Source of the DNA: Coprinellus micaceus
Taxonomy: Eukaryota > Basidiomycota > Agaricomycetes > Agaricales > Psathyrellaceae
NCBI GenBank assembly: GCA_951394405.1
Contig: OX596335.1
Span: 3,100,001-3,164,000 of the forward strand
Direction of reading: 5' to 3'
DNA length: 64,000 bases
Below the pieces are notes generated by a model. The model was given only the letters and a program-made list of their open reading frames with translations, was not told where the DNA came from and made no database searches. Below are positions 44,496-55,128 of this stretch, piece by piece (position 1 is the first letter of the stretch; every line of letters starts with the position of its first letter). Position numbers and translations under genes: made by a program.

Positions 44496-45215
44496 CTACA
44501 GTGCGCTCGCCTGCTTTGTCTCCTCCTCGTCGTTGATTCGCAGCACCTTCACCCACTCCCGGTACTTGAAGTTGCCCTGCCGATCGCTGAACGGGCCCTT
44601 GAACAGCTTCTCGATCTGTTCCATTCAGCAAACACCTTCAATACAATAAAAAAGACTGACCCACCTCCTGCGCGTCCATCCGGTCTCCAACCTCGCTCAG
44701 CCATTTCCGCATCTCCTCCACCCGCACCGTCCCCTGGTCCGCCTCATCAAACGACTCGAACGCCTCAATAAGCTCCGCCTCCGTGTCAAACTCAAACAGC
44801 CTCTCGCTCATCATCGTCAGGAACATCGTAAAGTTGATCCCCCGATCTCCACCACCCTCTTCGTACGACGACGCCCTGCTATGCGTCCCCGGCCTTGCGC
44901 TCAACAGCTCGTCCATCATCTTCTTCGCCGGAGATATCCCTGTTGCAGTCTCAGCACCAAGTAATAGCCTTTCAGCCACAATGTCCCCTCACCCAGACTC
45001 GCAAACACCTCCCGCAGGTCGCTCTCGTTTATCCACCCGTCCTTGTCGTGGTCGATCAGCTGAAACGCCTCCTTGAACTGCTGGATCTGCGGCGCCTGGA
45101 ACAGCGAAAACACCCCCGACGGCTCCCGTCGCGCCCTCCCCGTCTTCTGCGGCTTCAGCCCTCCACCTCCCGGTCGAGATGGCACCCCGGCGGATAGTTG
45201 GCTTGGGTACGACAT
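44496..45215 (-). CDS. Myosin regulatory light chain (EF-hand)
   Basis: It binds the IQ motif of class II myosin and supports cytokinesis. The N-terminus carries a basic stretch and a phosphosite-like REPSGVFSLF (Ser matches Ser19 of animal RLC RATSNVFAMF; the preceding Thr is Pro). EF-hand 1 is FQLIDHDKDGWINESDLREV, with a canonical loop. The second half has INFTMFLTMMSERLFEFDTE, EAFESFDEADQGTVRVEEMR, GDRMDAQE and KGPFSDRQGNFKYREWVKVL, ending DEEETKQASAL. An insert of about 15 residues (HSRASSYEEGGGDRG) separates DELLSARPG from INFTMF. It is about 190 residues in several exons. ATG 45215 starts MSYPSQLSAG. It is tandem with pacC, 140 bp upstream. Confidence 0.9.
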
Positions 45216-45910
45216 TCCTTCGCGTGCTTCTGTGTCTGGGTATCGGTATAGTACAATCGCAGCGACGCGGTACAGTCAAAGGGCAGCCCTCCTCATTTGG
45301 TTCACGACGCGTCGGTGGCTATGCCTCCTATTGCCTCCTTGTCCCACGTCCCGCACACCCTCCTCTGGTACTCCAAAGTCCCAATTCTCTTGGCTTCTTC
45401 AGACTCCCCTTCCAAGCCATTCCCAAGCCTAAACTGCAATCTTAGCCACTCGCTTGGCTCTCCAGGCCCAGCAGTTCCGCGATTGCCTTGTGATCCATGT
45501 GCAGCCAGACGGTGCGAGATGACCTCACGCCGATGGAGGATCATGCGAGGGCTTGGCAGAGGGAGAGTCTTGATCGTGTTCCAGGTTGTTTGTGCGGCAT
45601 CTCAACAGAGTCTTCGAGCTCGCCTTGGCCTCGGCGCTTGGGTGCTTTGCATATCGGTCCCCACTTGCTGTGTCTTCATTTCCCCCTTTGCTCGAGCCCA
45701 ACTCTGGGTTTTCTGGAATGCGAAGTATTCGGGCATCACGGCGGAGGAGGCCCCAAGCCTCGGAGATCTTCATGTTGTGAGTAATCATTCCTTACAACAC
45801 TTGGCTAGCTTCCTTCCTTCTATGCATCTAATCTTGGGTCCGAGTTGTGTTCAATACGTTCATTGAATCTATATCTGTGTGCGTGTTCTTCGCGATGCCA
45901 AAGCGCTAAG
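45216..45910. other. Intergenic between the light-chain gene and the SDR gene
   Basis: About 695 bases holding the light-chain promoter and the 3' end of the SDR gene. A 189-codon plus-strand frame (45297-45866) starts at TTG, has no family resemblance and is not called. Confidence 0.55.
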
Positions 45911-46930
45911 CTAAGCCTTCTTCGAGTACGTCTTCCACATCATCTTTAATAACCACACCGTCGGAATCCACCTCAACACCTCGAACAACCACGCCTGTCC
46001 CCCAAGTAGGAAGAACCCGTACCTCCCTTCGCCCTTCCCTCTCAGCTCCATCCCCTGCACCCTCCGAACAACCCGCGCCGCAAACACCTCGCTCGGCATC
46101 GAGTGCTTCCCCTGGCTCGCGTTGATCCGCCGTATCATGTCGGGGAGGTACGCAGACCACAGGCTTCCCTCGGGAAGCGTGAACCGTGCGGCTTCGTTGG
46201 ACGCGAGGTTGGATGTTATGGCCGCTGGGGCGACGTGCAGGACGGAGATACCGAGGGGTTTGAGTTCCATGGACAGGACTTGGGATAGACTGTGTACGGC
46301 GGCTTTTGAGGCGCAGTAGGCGCCGTTCCAGGGTGTCGGGCTGAGGTGAGGTCGGTATATTAGGACAATGAAAGTAGGAGTAGAACGTACATTTCCCCGA
46401 CAACGGAACCGACGTTCACGATTAACCCAGACTTGCGCTTCGCCATGTGCGGTACGACGGCTTTGGAAACGCGGAGGATGGAGACAGTGTTGAGGTCCAA
46501 GGTTTTCTGTACAAACTCCATTTCCAAGTCTAAGAGAGCGCCTATTGTACGAAGCGATCATCCGTCGGTTACACACTTTAGAGATTAACTTGAACGCGCA
46601 CCTGCGGCCAACGCCCCTGCGTTATTCACCAACACGTCTATCCTCCCTTCCTCCTTCACCACCTCCTCCACCGCCTTCGCCACACTCTCTTCGTCCGTAA
46701 CATCCAGCTGTATTCGCTTGACGGGCTCGGGGAACGTAGGCGAAGGCGCGATAGTCTCAACGCGTCGCGAGGAGGCGTAGACGGTGTAGCCTTGCGCTGC
46801 GAATTCTTCGCTCCTGGAAGAAGCAAAGAGTTAACGCCGAGATGGGTGGAATGGTGTTGCAGTGGACCCACAAGGAATAGCCGATGCTCCCGGTTGTGCA
46901 GCCTGTGATGAGGACGACGCGAGGTGCCAT
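45911..46930 (-). CDS. Short-chain dehydrogenase/reductase, Ayr1-like
   Basis: A classical SDR, probably membrane-associated. ATG 46930 begins MAPRVVLITGCTTGSIGYSL, the Rossmann TGxxxGxG motif. Then come YTVYASSRRVET, IQLDVTDEESVAKAV, DVLVNNAGALAAGALLDLEM (NNAG) and KSGLIVNVGSVVGE. The active site is WNGAYCASKAAVHSLSQVL (Tyr-x3-Lys), followed by ELKPLGISVLHVAPAAI. The C-terminus has a hydrophobic segment (WLFEVLRWIPTVWLLKMMWK) suggesting ER or lipid-droplet anchoring, and ends KTYSKKA. It resembles yeast 1-acyl-DHAP reductase Ayr1; the substrate is inferred only. Short introns interrupt the gene. It is divergent from the PLC-like gene. Confidence 0.85.
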
Positions 46931-47668
46931 TGTACGTCGCTGTTCAGGAACAAGGGGCGTCCAACTTTTAGGGAAATGAATTCGAAGGCGAGCTTATAGG
47001 CCTTCGCAATACCCGGTCGTGTCCCATATGATTTCCGACCTGCATATCGAACCTGTGACCCTCCTCTCAAGAGTACAAGCCCCAAACCCAAGACCCTTTT
47101 CACTCAGCTCCTTGCCCTGCTCCGGGTGCACATTTCCCTTCCCCATGTCGCTCGTCAGGGGTTTCGAGGAAGCCTGTTATTTTTGGTACAAATGTTTTGA
47201 TTTCGGACTGATTGATGGCCGTGCCTGCCGAGGGGGACTTGTCGCGCCTGCGGAGTGAGCTCCGTGTCAGAAATCATTTGTCTCTCTCTGTCTCTGGCTG
47301 GGGTTTTCTTAGGATCGACTCACTCTCTCCCTCCGCACGACACTCATTAGGGAGCGCGTGTTTTTGGTTTTTTTCTTCCCGCTCCTTTTCCTTTCTCTCA
47401 CTCTCTAGTATCTGTGTGTGTCCTCCCTCATACTACCCTCGACGAAGGACGGGCGCTGCGATCGAGCTTGGTTGCTGTGCACGAAATACCTGGACAGCGC
47501 TCGGCAAGCGGAAAACAAATTATACCCCACCCCCGGATATAGCCAACGCTAATTGCTACGAGTCCTCGACTGCGGTCGGATTACATCCCATTTCCCTACT
47601 CTGCTCTATCTATCTGTCCCAGTCAAATCCTATCCTAATCACCCACTCAAACCCAAACACGAAAGAAG
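46931..47668. other. Divergent intergenic region, SDR / PLC-like
   Basis: 738 bases between two start codons, with long C/T-rich tracts (47270-47420, 47580-47660) like a pyrimidine-rich fungal promoter on the plus side. No gene is seen. Confidence 0.55.
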
Positions 47669-49189
47669 ATGAAGCTCTTCACCCCTGCTGCGGTGGGTAT
47701 CCTGGCGGTACTCCAAACAGCATTAGTGGGCTCGGTGACTGCGGGTGGGCTGGAGGGAAGGGCGACGGTGTGTAACGGTCATGCGGACCTCTGCGAGAAA
47801 AGCTTTGGTGCTGTCACGTTCGTTGGCGCCCATGATTCGTATGCCATTGGGACTGGGTGTGAGTTACTTCCTATATTTACCTCTTGTTCTGCATTATGAA
47901 CACGGATTAACACTGCTATTCACAGTGGCCGCAAACCAAGACCAAGACAGTACGTCTCTGCCTCCCTCCCCCATTCACATTCACTAACCTTCTCTCCTCT
48001 TCCAGTCACAAAGCAGCTCGACGATGGCATACGTATGCTGCAGATGCAGGCACATAACGAGAGTGGCGTAATCAAGCTCTGCCACACGACCTGCGTATGT
48101 TTCGCCGCCGTTACCCATCCCCCGGCACGCCCCCACTGACCGAACACGTTCCATTTGTATTAGGTCCTACTCGACGGCGGAACCCTCGAAGCCTACCTGA
48201 CCACCGGTAAGCCTGGCTCGCTTATTTTTGTCTCGGTATCTTGCCTCGAGTAGGCTTGGTACAATTAATGAGCCGCGTGCTAATCGAAACTATCTCTTAG
48301 TGAAAACATGGCTCGACGCCAACCCTAACGAGGTCCTCTCCCTGCTCATCGTCAACATCGACAACATGCCCGCATCGTCCTACGGCACCGTCTTCGCCAA
48401 GGTCGGGTTGGATACGATGTCCTACGCCCCTGCGACGACCCCATTGGGTTACACGGAGTGGCCTACCCTCGGAGCGTTGATTGATTCTGGCAAGAGGTTG
48501 TTGACCTTTATAGATAACCAGGCGGACTCTGCAGCGGTACCGTACCTGATCGACGGTACGTTCATCTCTACCCTCTTTTCTTTGTCCCTAAGCTAAACGT
48601 GGGCCATCGCACAGAATTCACAAACATCTGGGAAACCGAATTCAACGTCATCGACGCTACGCGCTTCGACTGCAGCGTCAACCGTACCAAGGGCGACACC
48701 TCAACCCAGATGTTCATGATCAACCACTTCCTCGACAAGGTTGTGTTGGGTGCGCCCGTTCCCTTCGTTGAGAAGCTCAACGTCACGAACGCCGCGTCGG
48801 GCGACGGGAGTCTCGGGGCGCATGTGGAAGTGTGTCGGACTAAGCACACGAGGGCACCGAACTTTTTGTTGGTCGATGTGAGTTTATCTCCTCGTTCGGC
48901 ATGTTGTAATATGGATGCTGATGTGTGGCGCTTGTAGTTCTACGAGTATGGTGGTGGATCGGTCTTCCAGGTCGCTGCAGACATCAATGGTGTCCCCTAC
49001 GACCCCTCTCAGGCTATCGCGACTCCCAAGGGCAGCTCTGCTTCATCTACGGCGACTGGAAGTTCGTCGACCGGCACCAGCAAATCGGGCAACGGAGCCA
49101 CTTCGAGTTTGTTCCCCGGCGGAACACCTCTGACACTCAGCTCGCTCGTCGCGGGCTTGGTCCTTGCTGGAGGGGCCTTGGTCCTCTAA
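47669..49189 (+). CDS. Secreted PLC-like phosphodiesterase, probably GPI-anchored
   Basis: A PI-PLC X-type TIM-barrel protein of the fungal cell surface. A signal peptide is evident (MKLFTPAAVGILAVLQTALV, cleavage near TAGGLEG). The first catalytic-His motif is FVGAHDSYAIG; the second region is QLDDGIRMLQMQAHNE with LCHTTC. Further family features are LDANPNEVLSLLIVNIDN, SGKRLLTFIDNQAD and FINHFLDKV-like FMINHFLDKV. The C-terminus is Ser/Thr-rich (SSTATGSSSTGTSKSG) and ends in a hydrophobic tail (LSSLVAGLVLAGGALVL), typical of a GPI signal. Exons are separated by short introns, some very short exons lying around 47930-48210. The substrate may be phospholipid or inositol lipid but was not determined. 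Confidence 0.87.
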
Positions 49190-49458
49190 ATCTAAGCCTT
49201 GGTCCGATAGGATTTGGCTCGGGAGTGCTTCATCTATCTAATTCCATTTAATGTTCCCCTTGGAGGTTTTCAATTGACTAGGTTAGTATCGCGGTTTTGC
49301 TATGGACGATATCTCGCATCACATACTATATCACTCTCACCACAGAACTATTCACCCAGCACGCACTGCTATCGACACTCTCTGCATGTTCTCGTACTCA
49401 TGTGAAAAGGCAACGGTAGATAGCTAAATACACAATGACAGAAAACATGGCTCGCTCA

Positions 49459-50648
49459 CTACCGCTTCCTCTCAAGTTTCCACTTGTACACCCTCGGTTT
49501 GTACGTTTCCTCGTTCACCGTCTTCGCCCTGGACTTGCTCGGTTTACCCCCGCGTGCATCCAGAGCGTCCAGGTCCTCTTCGCTATCCTCGTCTTCGTTC
49601 CCCATCTTTTCCGTCGCAGCAATCTTCTGCCTTGCCCCCTTCCCCATCATCGCGCGCTGCAGCTCAAACTCGCGTTGAGCGTAACGTAATTGGGTGTCCC
49701 GGTGCATACGGGCAGCCAGCTCCTTCAGGAACCGCCTGCGAATCTCTGCTACAGAGGAAGACTTGGATGAGGAGGGTGAGAGATCGTCGTCGTCGGAATC
49801 AGATTCTTTGTCGTTTTGGGACTGGGAGCGATTAGGAAGTGGAGGCGCCAAGGGAGCCTTGGTCTTTTTCTTGTGTGAGACGGTCTTCCACCCAAGATCA
49901 TCTTCGATAGGTCCATCGGCGTTTGGGGGCTCGACATCCATGGCGTCGCCTGGGGTGTGGTTGGCTTGGGACTGACCGAGAGACTTGGCTGTGCACACGA
50001 GTTCGATTGAATGTAAAGTTAACGACATGCCCAGCATAGGAAAGTGACAGATATGCACCTTCCTCCGCGCTGTCGGCAAAGAGAATGTGTCCAGCCTTCC
50101 GCCGGCCACCTTTCTTCTTGGGAACAGCAAGGATCCCGGCGTCTTGGAGGACTTTTGTTTCGGCAGAGTCGAGACCTTCGTCCTCGCTGCCATTGCCGTC
50201 CAGCGTTGACTTGAAGAGGTCGGCCATTTCGGTCAGTTGTTTCTTCAGTTTATCTATTTTCTAAAGGCGGGTTAAATATAGTATAGACGAAGGGCAGCGA
50301 AGCGTAGCGCACCTTCATATTCGACATGCGCATCGTCCTGACATAGTTCTCGTCCTGCGTCTTGAGAAGTTTCACAAAGTCCGTAGGCAAAGCGGTGTTC
50401 CCTCGATCCTTCAGATGCACACCTCTCCTCGTCTTCTCCCTGTTCATCGCAAAGTAGAACTCATCCTTGTTCCTCTCCGCCGCCTTCTGCTTGAGACGGG
50501 TGATCCTGTCCTGCTTGGAGTGGTAATCCTGGGCACGCTTGACATAGTCCTTGTGCTTCTCGAGGAATCCAAGCTTTTGGCGGTGTGCGAGCTGGCCACG
50601 CTCCTTGTGGTTGCGCCTGTGCAGCGAGTTTCGCAGTGAGGAGGTCAT
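49459..50648 (-). CDS. UTP11: U3 snoRNP-associated protein Utp11
   Basis: Utp11 belongs to the small-subunit processome for 18S rRNA maturation in the nucleolus. ATG 50648 gives [20 protein letters not shown]. The conserved core follows: [20 protein letters not shown], then [17 protein letters not shown], then TRRGVHLKD and [19 protein letters not shown]. Later exons give [35 protein letters not shown] and an acidic/Lys-rich middle. The end is [20 protein letters not shown], then [14 protein letters not shown]. The length and motif order match the family. It converges on the PLC-like gene and is divergent from the next gene. Confidence 0.92.
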
Positions 50649-50920
50649 GATTTGTGGTAAGCGCTCAGACCAAAATCATCTCGTTCTCGTCGCTCGAAAA
50701 GGACAAAACGTGGCTGGGTGCAGGGCGTGACCGTGCGAAACGTAGTGAGGTTCGAGTTTATCGAAATCCGTACTCAAAAAGCTGTGAATTTTCCACCGGA
50801 TTCACAGTCGCTTGCAGGACTTGGTGGCAACAAAAGGTCCATCTGGGCATCCCGATATCCAAATTCTTACTCTATTTTGTCGCCGAATACAACTTCGCCC
50901 TCCATTTCGACTAGATTCGA

Positions 50921-52383
50921 ATGGCGTTCCAGCAGTTCCGCCTCGGCGAGCTTTCCCTCCACACCTCTATCACCCCCCACATCCCCGGTGCGTTAGGTTC
51001 GTCCCCCTTCTTCCCCGGAATCATGGCCACCCTGAGGAGGACACTCCGATACCAGGACCGAGCCACACTACATTTACCACCAATCCTCACAAATCCGTTG
51101 CTTCTTCTTCAAAAGCGCCGTACGGGTCTGGAGACAGCGACGATGGTTATACCCTTAGATTCCCCAATCTCGACGCGTTCCAGGCATGGCGCGAGGGGGA
51201 GGAGGAGCGCAATATGGTCGAGTTTGTAAAGGTCCGTTTCCAGTCACGCCTCCCCGACGCACGGTTGCTTAGACTGCCGGTAGGGCGACACCCACGGAAG
51301 CAAGGCGGTGCCACCAAGGTTCAAGGATCATACGAAGCTCGTCTGCGCAAGGCACTCGAGAAGCGGGAGGAAGAAGTACGTGAAGAAACATCCTGAGCGT
51401 GTAAGGAAGGTCCCTAGCCGAAAGGTGGGCGCCTCTTCCGTTAATTACAGGTCATTATCACTCACACTGTGCTCAGCTCGAGGGTACCGGGTGCCCTGCG
51501 TCGATCAGCTACAAGACATATTTTGATACGGAGGAAGTTCGGGCGTGCTGTATGTTACCCGTTATCTATCCCTGCACTAGGTATTGACCGCCTCGCAGAC
51601 ATCTCGACGCACTCGCATGAGATCGGAATCGCCAACCTTCCTTTCACGCGGAAAGGCCGCAAGGCCGCCCTGGCTACGGAGAAGGAGAAACGGGCAAAGA
51701 GCGTAGGTCCCGTTATCCAGCAGACTGCCTCTCCTAGCAGCAGCAGCCTCGCCAATGCCGTCCCACCCGTTACGAACGTTGGAACTCCCTCATCTGTCCC
51801 CCCGCCCGACACCCAGATGATGAACAGTCCGCCCTCCATGCAGGCTCCCATCCAGCAGCAGCAGCAGCAGCAACAGCCACAACCGCAGCAGCAGCAGCAG
51901 CAACAACAACAACAACAGCAACAGCAGCAGGTCCAACAGCAACACTCCCAACAGCACATGCAGCAACCGGTCCAGCATGTGATGCAACCGCAGAACACTG
52001 CGCCAGTGCAGCAGCAGTCATTTTCGTCCGCTGTCTCGATGCTTGCGCCACTGCCGACCCAGCAAGCCTATCAAGCATCACAAGCGTATGGGTATGCAGC
52101 TCAGCAGGCTTACCCTTCCCAAGCACAGGACCGGTGGGAGAATATGGCGACACTATTCACCACGATCCGAGAACATGCTAGATCGTTCGAGTACCCTTCG
52201 GCAAGTGTAGCAGCCTTGGAAACTGTGCTCATCCGCCTCTACCTCGAGAGTCCCATGGGAGTGGGAACCCCTTCGATGAACCTAGGAACGATGGCGCAGC
52301 AAGTTCAACATCAGGGCATGGGACAAGTACGGCAGGGTCAGGTTCAAGGAGGCGACGGTGGACATCCTGGTGGGACCTCTTAA
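50921..52383 (+). CDS. FAR1/WRKY-GCM1-like zinc-finger protein with polyglutamine tail
   Basis: Exons join to give FPNLDAFQAWREGEEERNMV, HTKLVCARHSRSGRKKYVKK and then GTGCPASISYKTYFDTEEVR with ACYISTHSHEIGIANLPFTR. The C...C...H-x-H arrangement and the HSHEIG/NLPFTR ending resemble the FAR1/WRKY-GCM1 zinc finger found in Mutator-like transposases and host genes derived from them. No transposase catalytic domain follows. Instead there is a Ser/Pro region, a polyQ tract (51853-51930) and a Gln-rich tail with a helical RWENMATLFTTIREHARSFE block. It ends GGHPGGTS. This looks like a domesticated DNA-binding protein of about 420 residues. ATG 50921 starts MAFQQFRLGEL. It is divergent from UTP11. 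Confidence 0.7.
51853..51930 (+). repeat. CAG/CAA trinucleotide tract encoding polyglutamine
   Basis: About 26 codons, nearly all CAG or CAA with a few Pro codons interrupting. The mixture of CAG and CAA would limit repeat slippage. Length variation between strains is likely. Confidence 0.85.
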
Positions 52384-52845
52384 CCGACTTTTTGAGTGTG
52401 TATAGACTTCTTCCCTTTTCATCCTAGATTCTCCGCCGTGCCCGATCGACCCAGCCCTCGTGTATTCCTCTGTCAGCCGATAGTAACTGTACCTTGAAGC
52501 CTTTTCGCCCTGTGTTACTCATGTCTCGCGTCCCCCGACCGACCGCCTCTATTTACACCCCCGTCTGGCCTCCGTTCCGCCCCTGGATTCACGTCATATA
52601 CCCTGTTGTATTTCCGACCTTTCCCGCTACATAGTTACCCTTTGGATGCATATGGCCCTCAACCCTCCCGTACCCTACTAATGATGATGTCACCGCCTGC
52701 GTTCTGATCGCTGACATTGAGCCTAGATTAGATAGATCCAGAGGGAAGTCACAATTGACGACCGTAGTGCGGGTCCTATATCTGCACGCACTGCTTTTCT
52801 TCCACTCCTCATCTGCCCAGCTCCTCCTTCCCCTCGCCCTCAGCC
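52384..52845. other. Intergenic: 3' of the FAR1-like gene, promoter of LSB5
   Basis: 462 bases of C/T-rich sequence with no supported gene. Both flanking genes run on the plus strand. Confidence 0.55.
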
Positions 52846-54956
52846 ATGTCGTTTACGAAGAATCCATTTCGGACAGAGAAGCCTCATGTGAGTCTCCCCA
52901 AGCTCGATATAGCGTGCTCGAGCTTATCGACATTGAACTCGCGATCGTTCCCCTCCCCTCGTCCTCTGATATACGCTCGACGCTCTGGTGGGGCTGCGAC
53001 TTTTCTGCGCATATAGTCCTCGATTACCGACTGGGTCGAAATCTTGACTGGCCCGAACATTGAAGAGGAAGCGTACGATGGGTATGCACGCATCTCTGAT
53101 TGGGACCAGAGATCTAAGCGCTCACACGAACGCCCGTCGTCGCGTATAGGATCCCGGAACTCGTCGACTCTATCAATCTCCAGCCGGGAGGGTAAGTTCA
53201 CATCCCTTCTGGACACTGAAATGCATGGTCATCATTATGCGGCAGACCACTTGAAGCCTCAAGAGCGATTCGAAAGAAGCTCAAGCATGGGAACGCACAC
53301 CAACAATATAGGGCTCTAGTGGTCGGTCCACTCCCTTTGGAGTGTTAGCTTATATTCAATAATGGATATCCTCCCTTTCGCCTCGAACAATAGCTGCTCA
53401 AAGCCCTGGTTGAGAACTGCGGCACCAAGTTCCTTTGTGAGTAATCGTCCCCTCCAGCAGTTGCCCGATTCTAATCAATCTACCTCTACATCTCGACACC
53501 GCCTTGCACCACACCTGTAGCTGCATTCTCCGACGGTACCCTAACCGATGCTCTGCGCATGATTGGAGCGGATGTAACGGTCAACAAACGCGTCAAGAAG
53601 AAACTCGTCCTCGTCCTCTCTTCATGGAAAGAGCAATACGCATCGGAGCCCTCCATGGCCCTCGTCGCAGGGCTGTACAAGCAATGCCGCGTTGCGGAGA
53701 AACGGGAACAAAATCTGTATGATTTAGTCGGGCTGAACCACGAGGAAGAGAAGAGGGCTGTACGGAAGCAAGAGGAGAAGCAGGAGAGGAGGAAGGCGAA
53801 GGAGGCGGCGAAGGAGAAGGCACGAAAGGAGGAGGAGGAAAGGAGGAGGAATAAGAACAATCCGAAGAGGGTTCCGTTTAACTTTGAGAGGGTGAGTGGA
53901 TGCCCATCGCCCGTCCACTTCGTTCGTCGAGGAGTAGTTCCGAGGTGGCCGCTGGTAGCGGAGGAGAGGAAGGATTCGAAGCAAGCTGGACGAGGCTCGG
54001 CGGCGTGGTCCTGCTTCCTTGGCTGTACTTTATACTGACTCGACCTCTTGGTACTCCATAGGACAAGCCCAAGGTGCTGGAGTGCATATCGGAGGCGTCC
54101 CAAGCATCAAGCAATCTAATCAATGCTATTACGGTTAGGGGTTCTTGCTAAATCGCGCCTCTGATCCCACACGCTAACGCCACGCCCTGCAGCTCGTCAA
54201 CACCGAGAAGGAGAGCCTGGAGGACAACAACCGCGTACAGAACTGCTTGATCATAGCGAAGGAGTCAAGGAAGAACGTCGTGCGGTATATCCGAGTAAGT
54301 TTACCATTGTAGACCTCCCAAATTCTACAGACTGATCACCTTTGTAGCTTGTCGAGAACGAAGAGCTTATCGGTACACTCATCGAGACCAATGAACGTAT
54401 CATGACTGCGCTGGAGATGTACGACCAAATCGTCGCCGGCGGCCAGAAAACCGAGGGCGGCGGCGCGGAAGACATCACCGATAAGATGGCTTCCGCAAAC
54501 ATCGGTGGAGGTGAAGTCGCGCGCCTACAACAGAAACAACGCGCCGCTATCGAAGCGCACAATACTGGGAGCCAGTACGATTCAAGCCCCAGCCCCGAGC
54601 CTGTACCATCGCACCTCCATCCCGACCTTGAGGACCTTGACTTCGGGATAGGCGCCTCATCGAGCAAGCTCCCTGTGCCCATGCGGCCGAAGAAGGTATC
54701 AGATGACGACGACGAGGTGGAATATATTGATAAGAGAGGCTCCCTGTCAGACTTTAGCGACTACGAGTCCTCGGACGAGGAGGCGCATAAAGCAAGGGAG
54801 GGGTCGTCGACTCATCAGAGGAAGAAGAGTTATGTGACGGTGTCAGATAACGGCTCTGTTGGGTTTGGTGATTCAAGGATTGGGTTGACGCAGGAGGATC
54901 CGTTTGCTGATCCTTTCGCGGACTCCAATGCCACCACTGCTAGTGCAAGGAATTAA
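52846..54956 (+). CDS. LSB5: VHS-GAT endocytic adaptor, Lsb5-like
   Basis: Lsb5 links cortical actin and ubiquitinated cargo in endocytosis. The start MSFTKNPFRTEKPH carries an NPF motif (EH-domain ligand). The VHS domain follows: SSITDWVEILTGPNIEEEAY, QYRALVVLKALVENCGTKFL, DGTLTDALRMIGADVTVNKR and VLSSWKEQYASEPSM. A charged coiled region (KRAVRKQEEKQERRKAKEAA) precedes the GAT three-helix region, with ISEASQASSNLINAIT, NRVQNCLIIAKESRKNVVRY and IGTLIETNERIMTALEMYD. The acidic tail contains EDPFADPFADSN, tandem DPF motifs like AP-2/clathrin ligands. Exons are separated by short introns. ATG 52846 is the only start joining NPF to VHS. Confidence 0.85.
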
Positions 54957-55128
54957 GGCAACTTTTGGGGTTGGGGTGGACTCTTTTGAACGAATGCCTT
55001 TATGCTTTTGGATACCTGTGGTTGAGTGTAGTATTGTCAGGATTAGGATACGTCTATGGGAAATACCATTCGATAGGATGCCACATTTTTGGTGCGGTGT
55101 GAGGGTGACAAAGCAAGGCAAACAGCAT

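Noticed and set aside
43990..44650. Gly/Val-rich plus-strand frames opposite pacC and the light-chain gene
   Set aside because: They are antisense translations of Ser/Pro/Thr-rich coding sequence.
45297..45866. 189-codon plus-strand frame
   Set aside because: Starts at TTG, has no recognisable domain and overlaps the promoter of the light-chain gene.
51555..52153. Cys-rich or Leu-rich minus-strand frames opposite the CAG tract
   Set aside because: Artefacts of the CAG repeat read in antisense frames.
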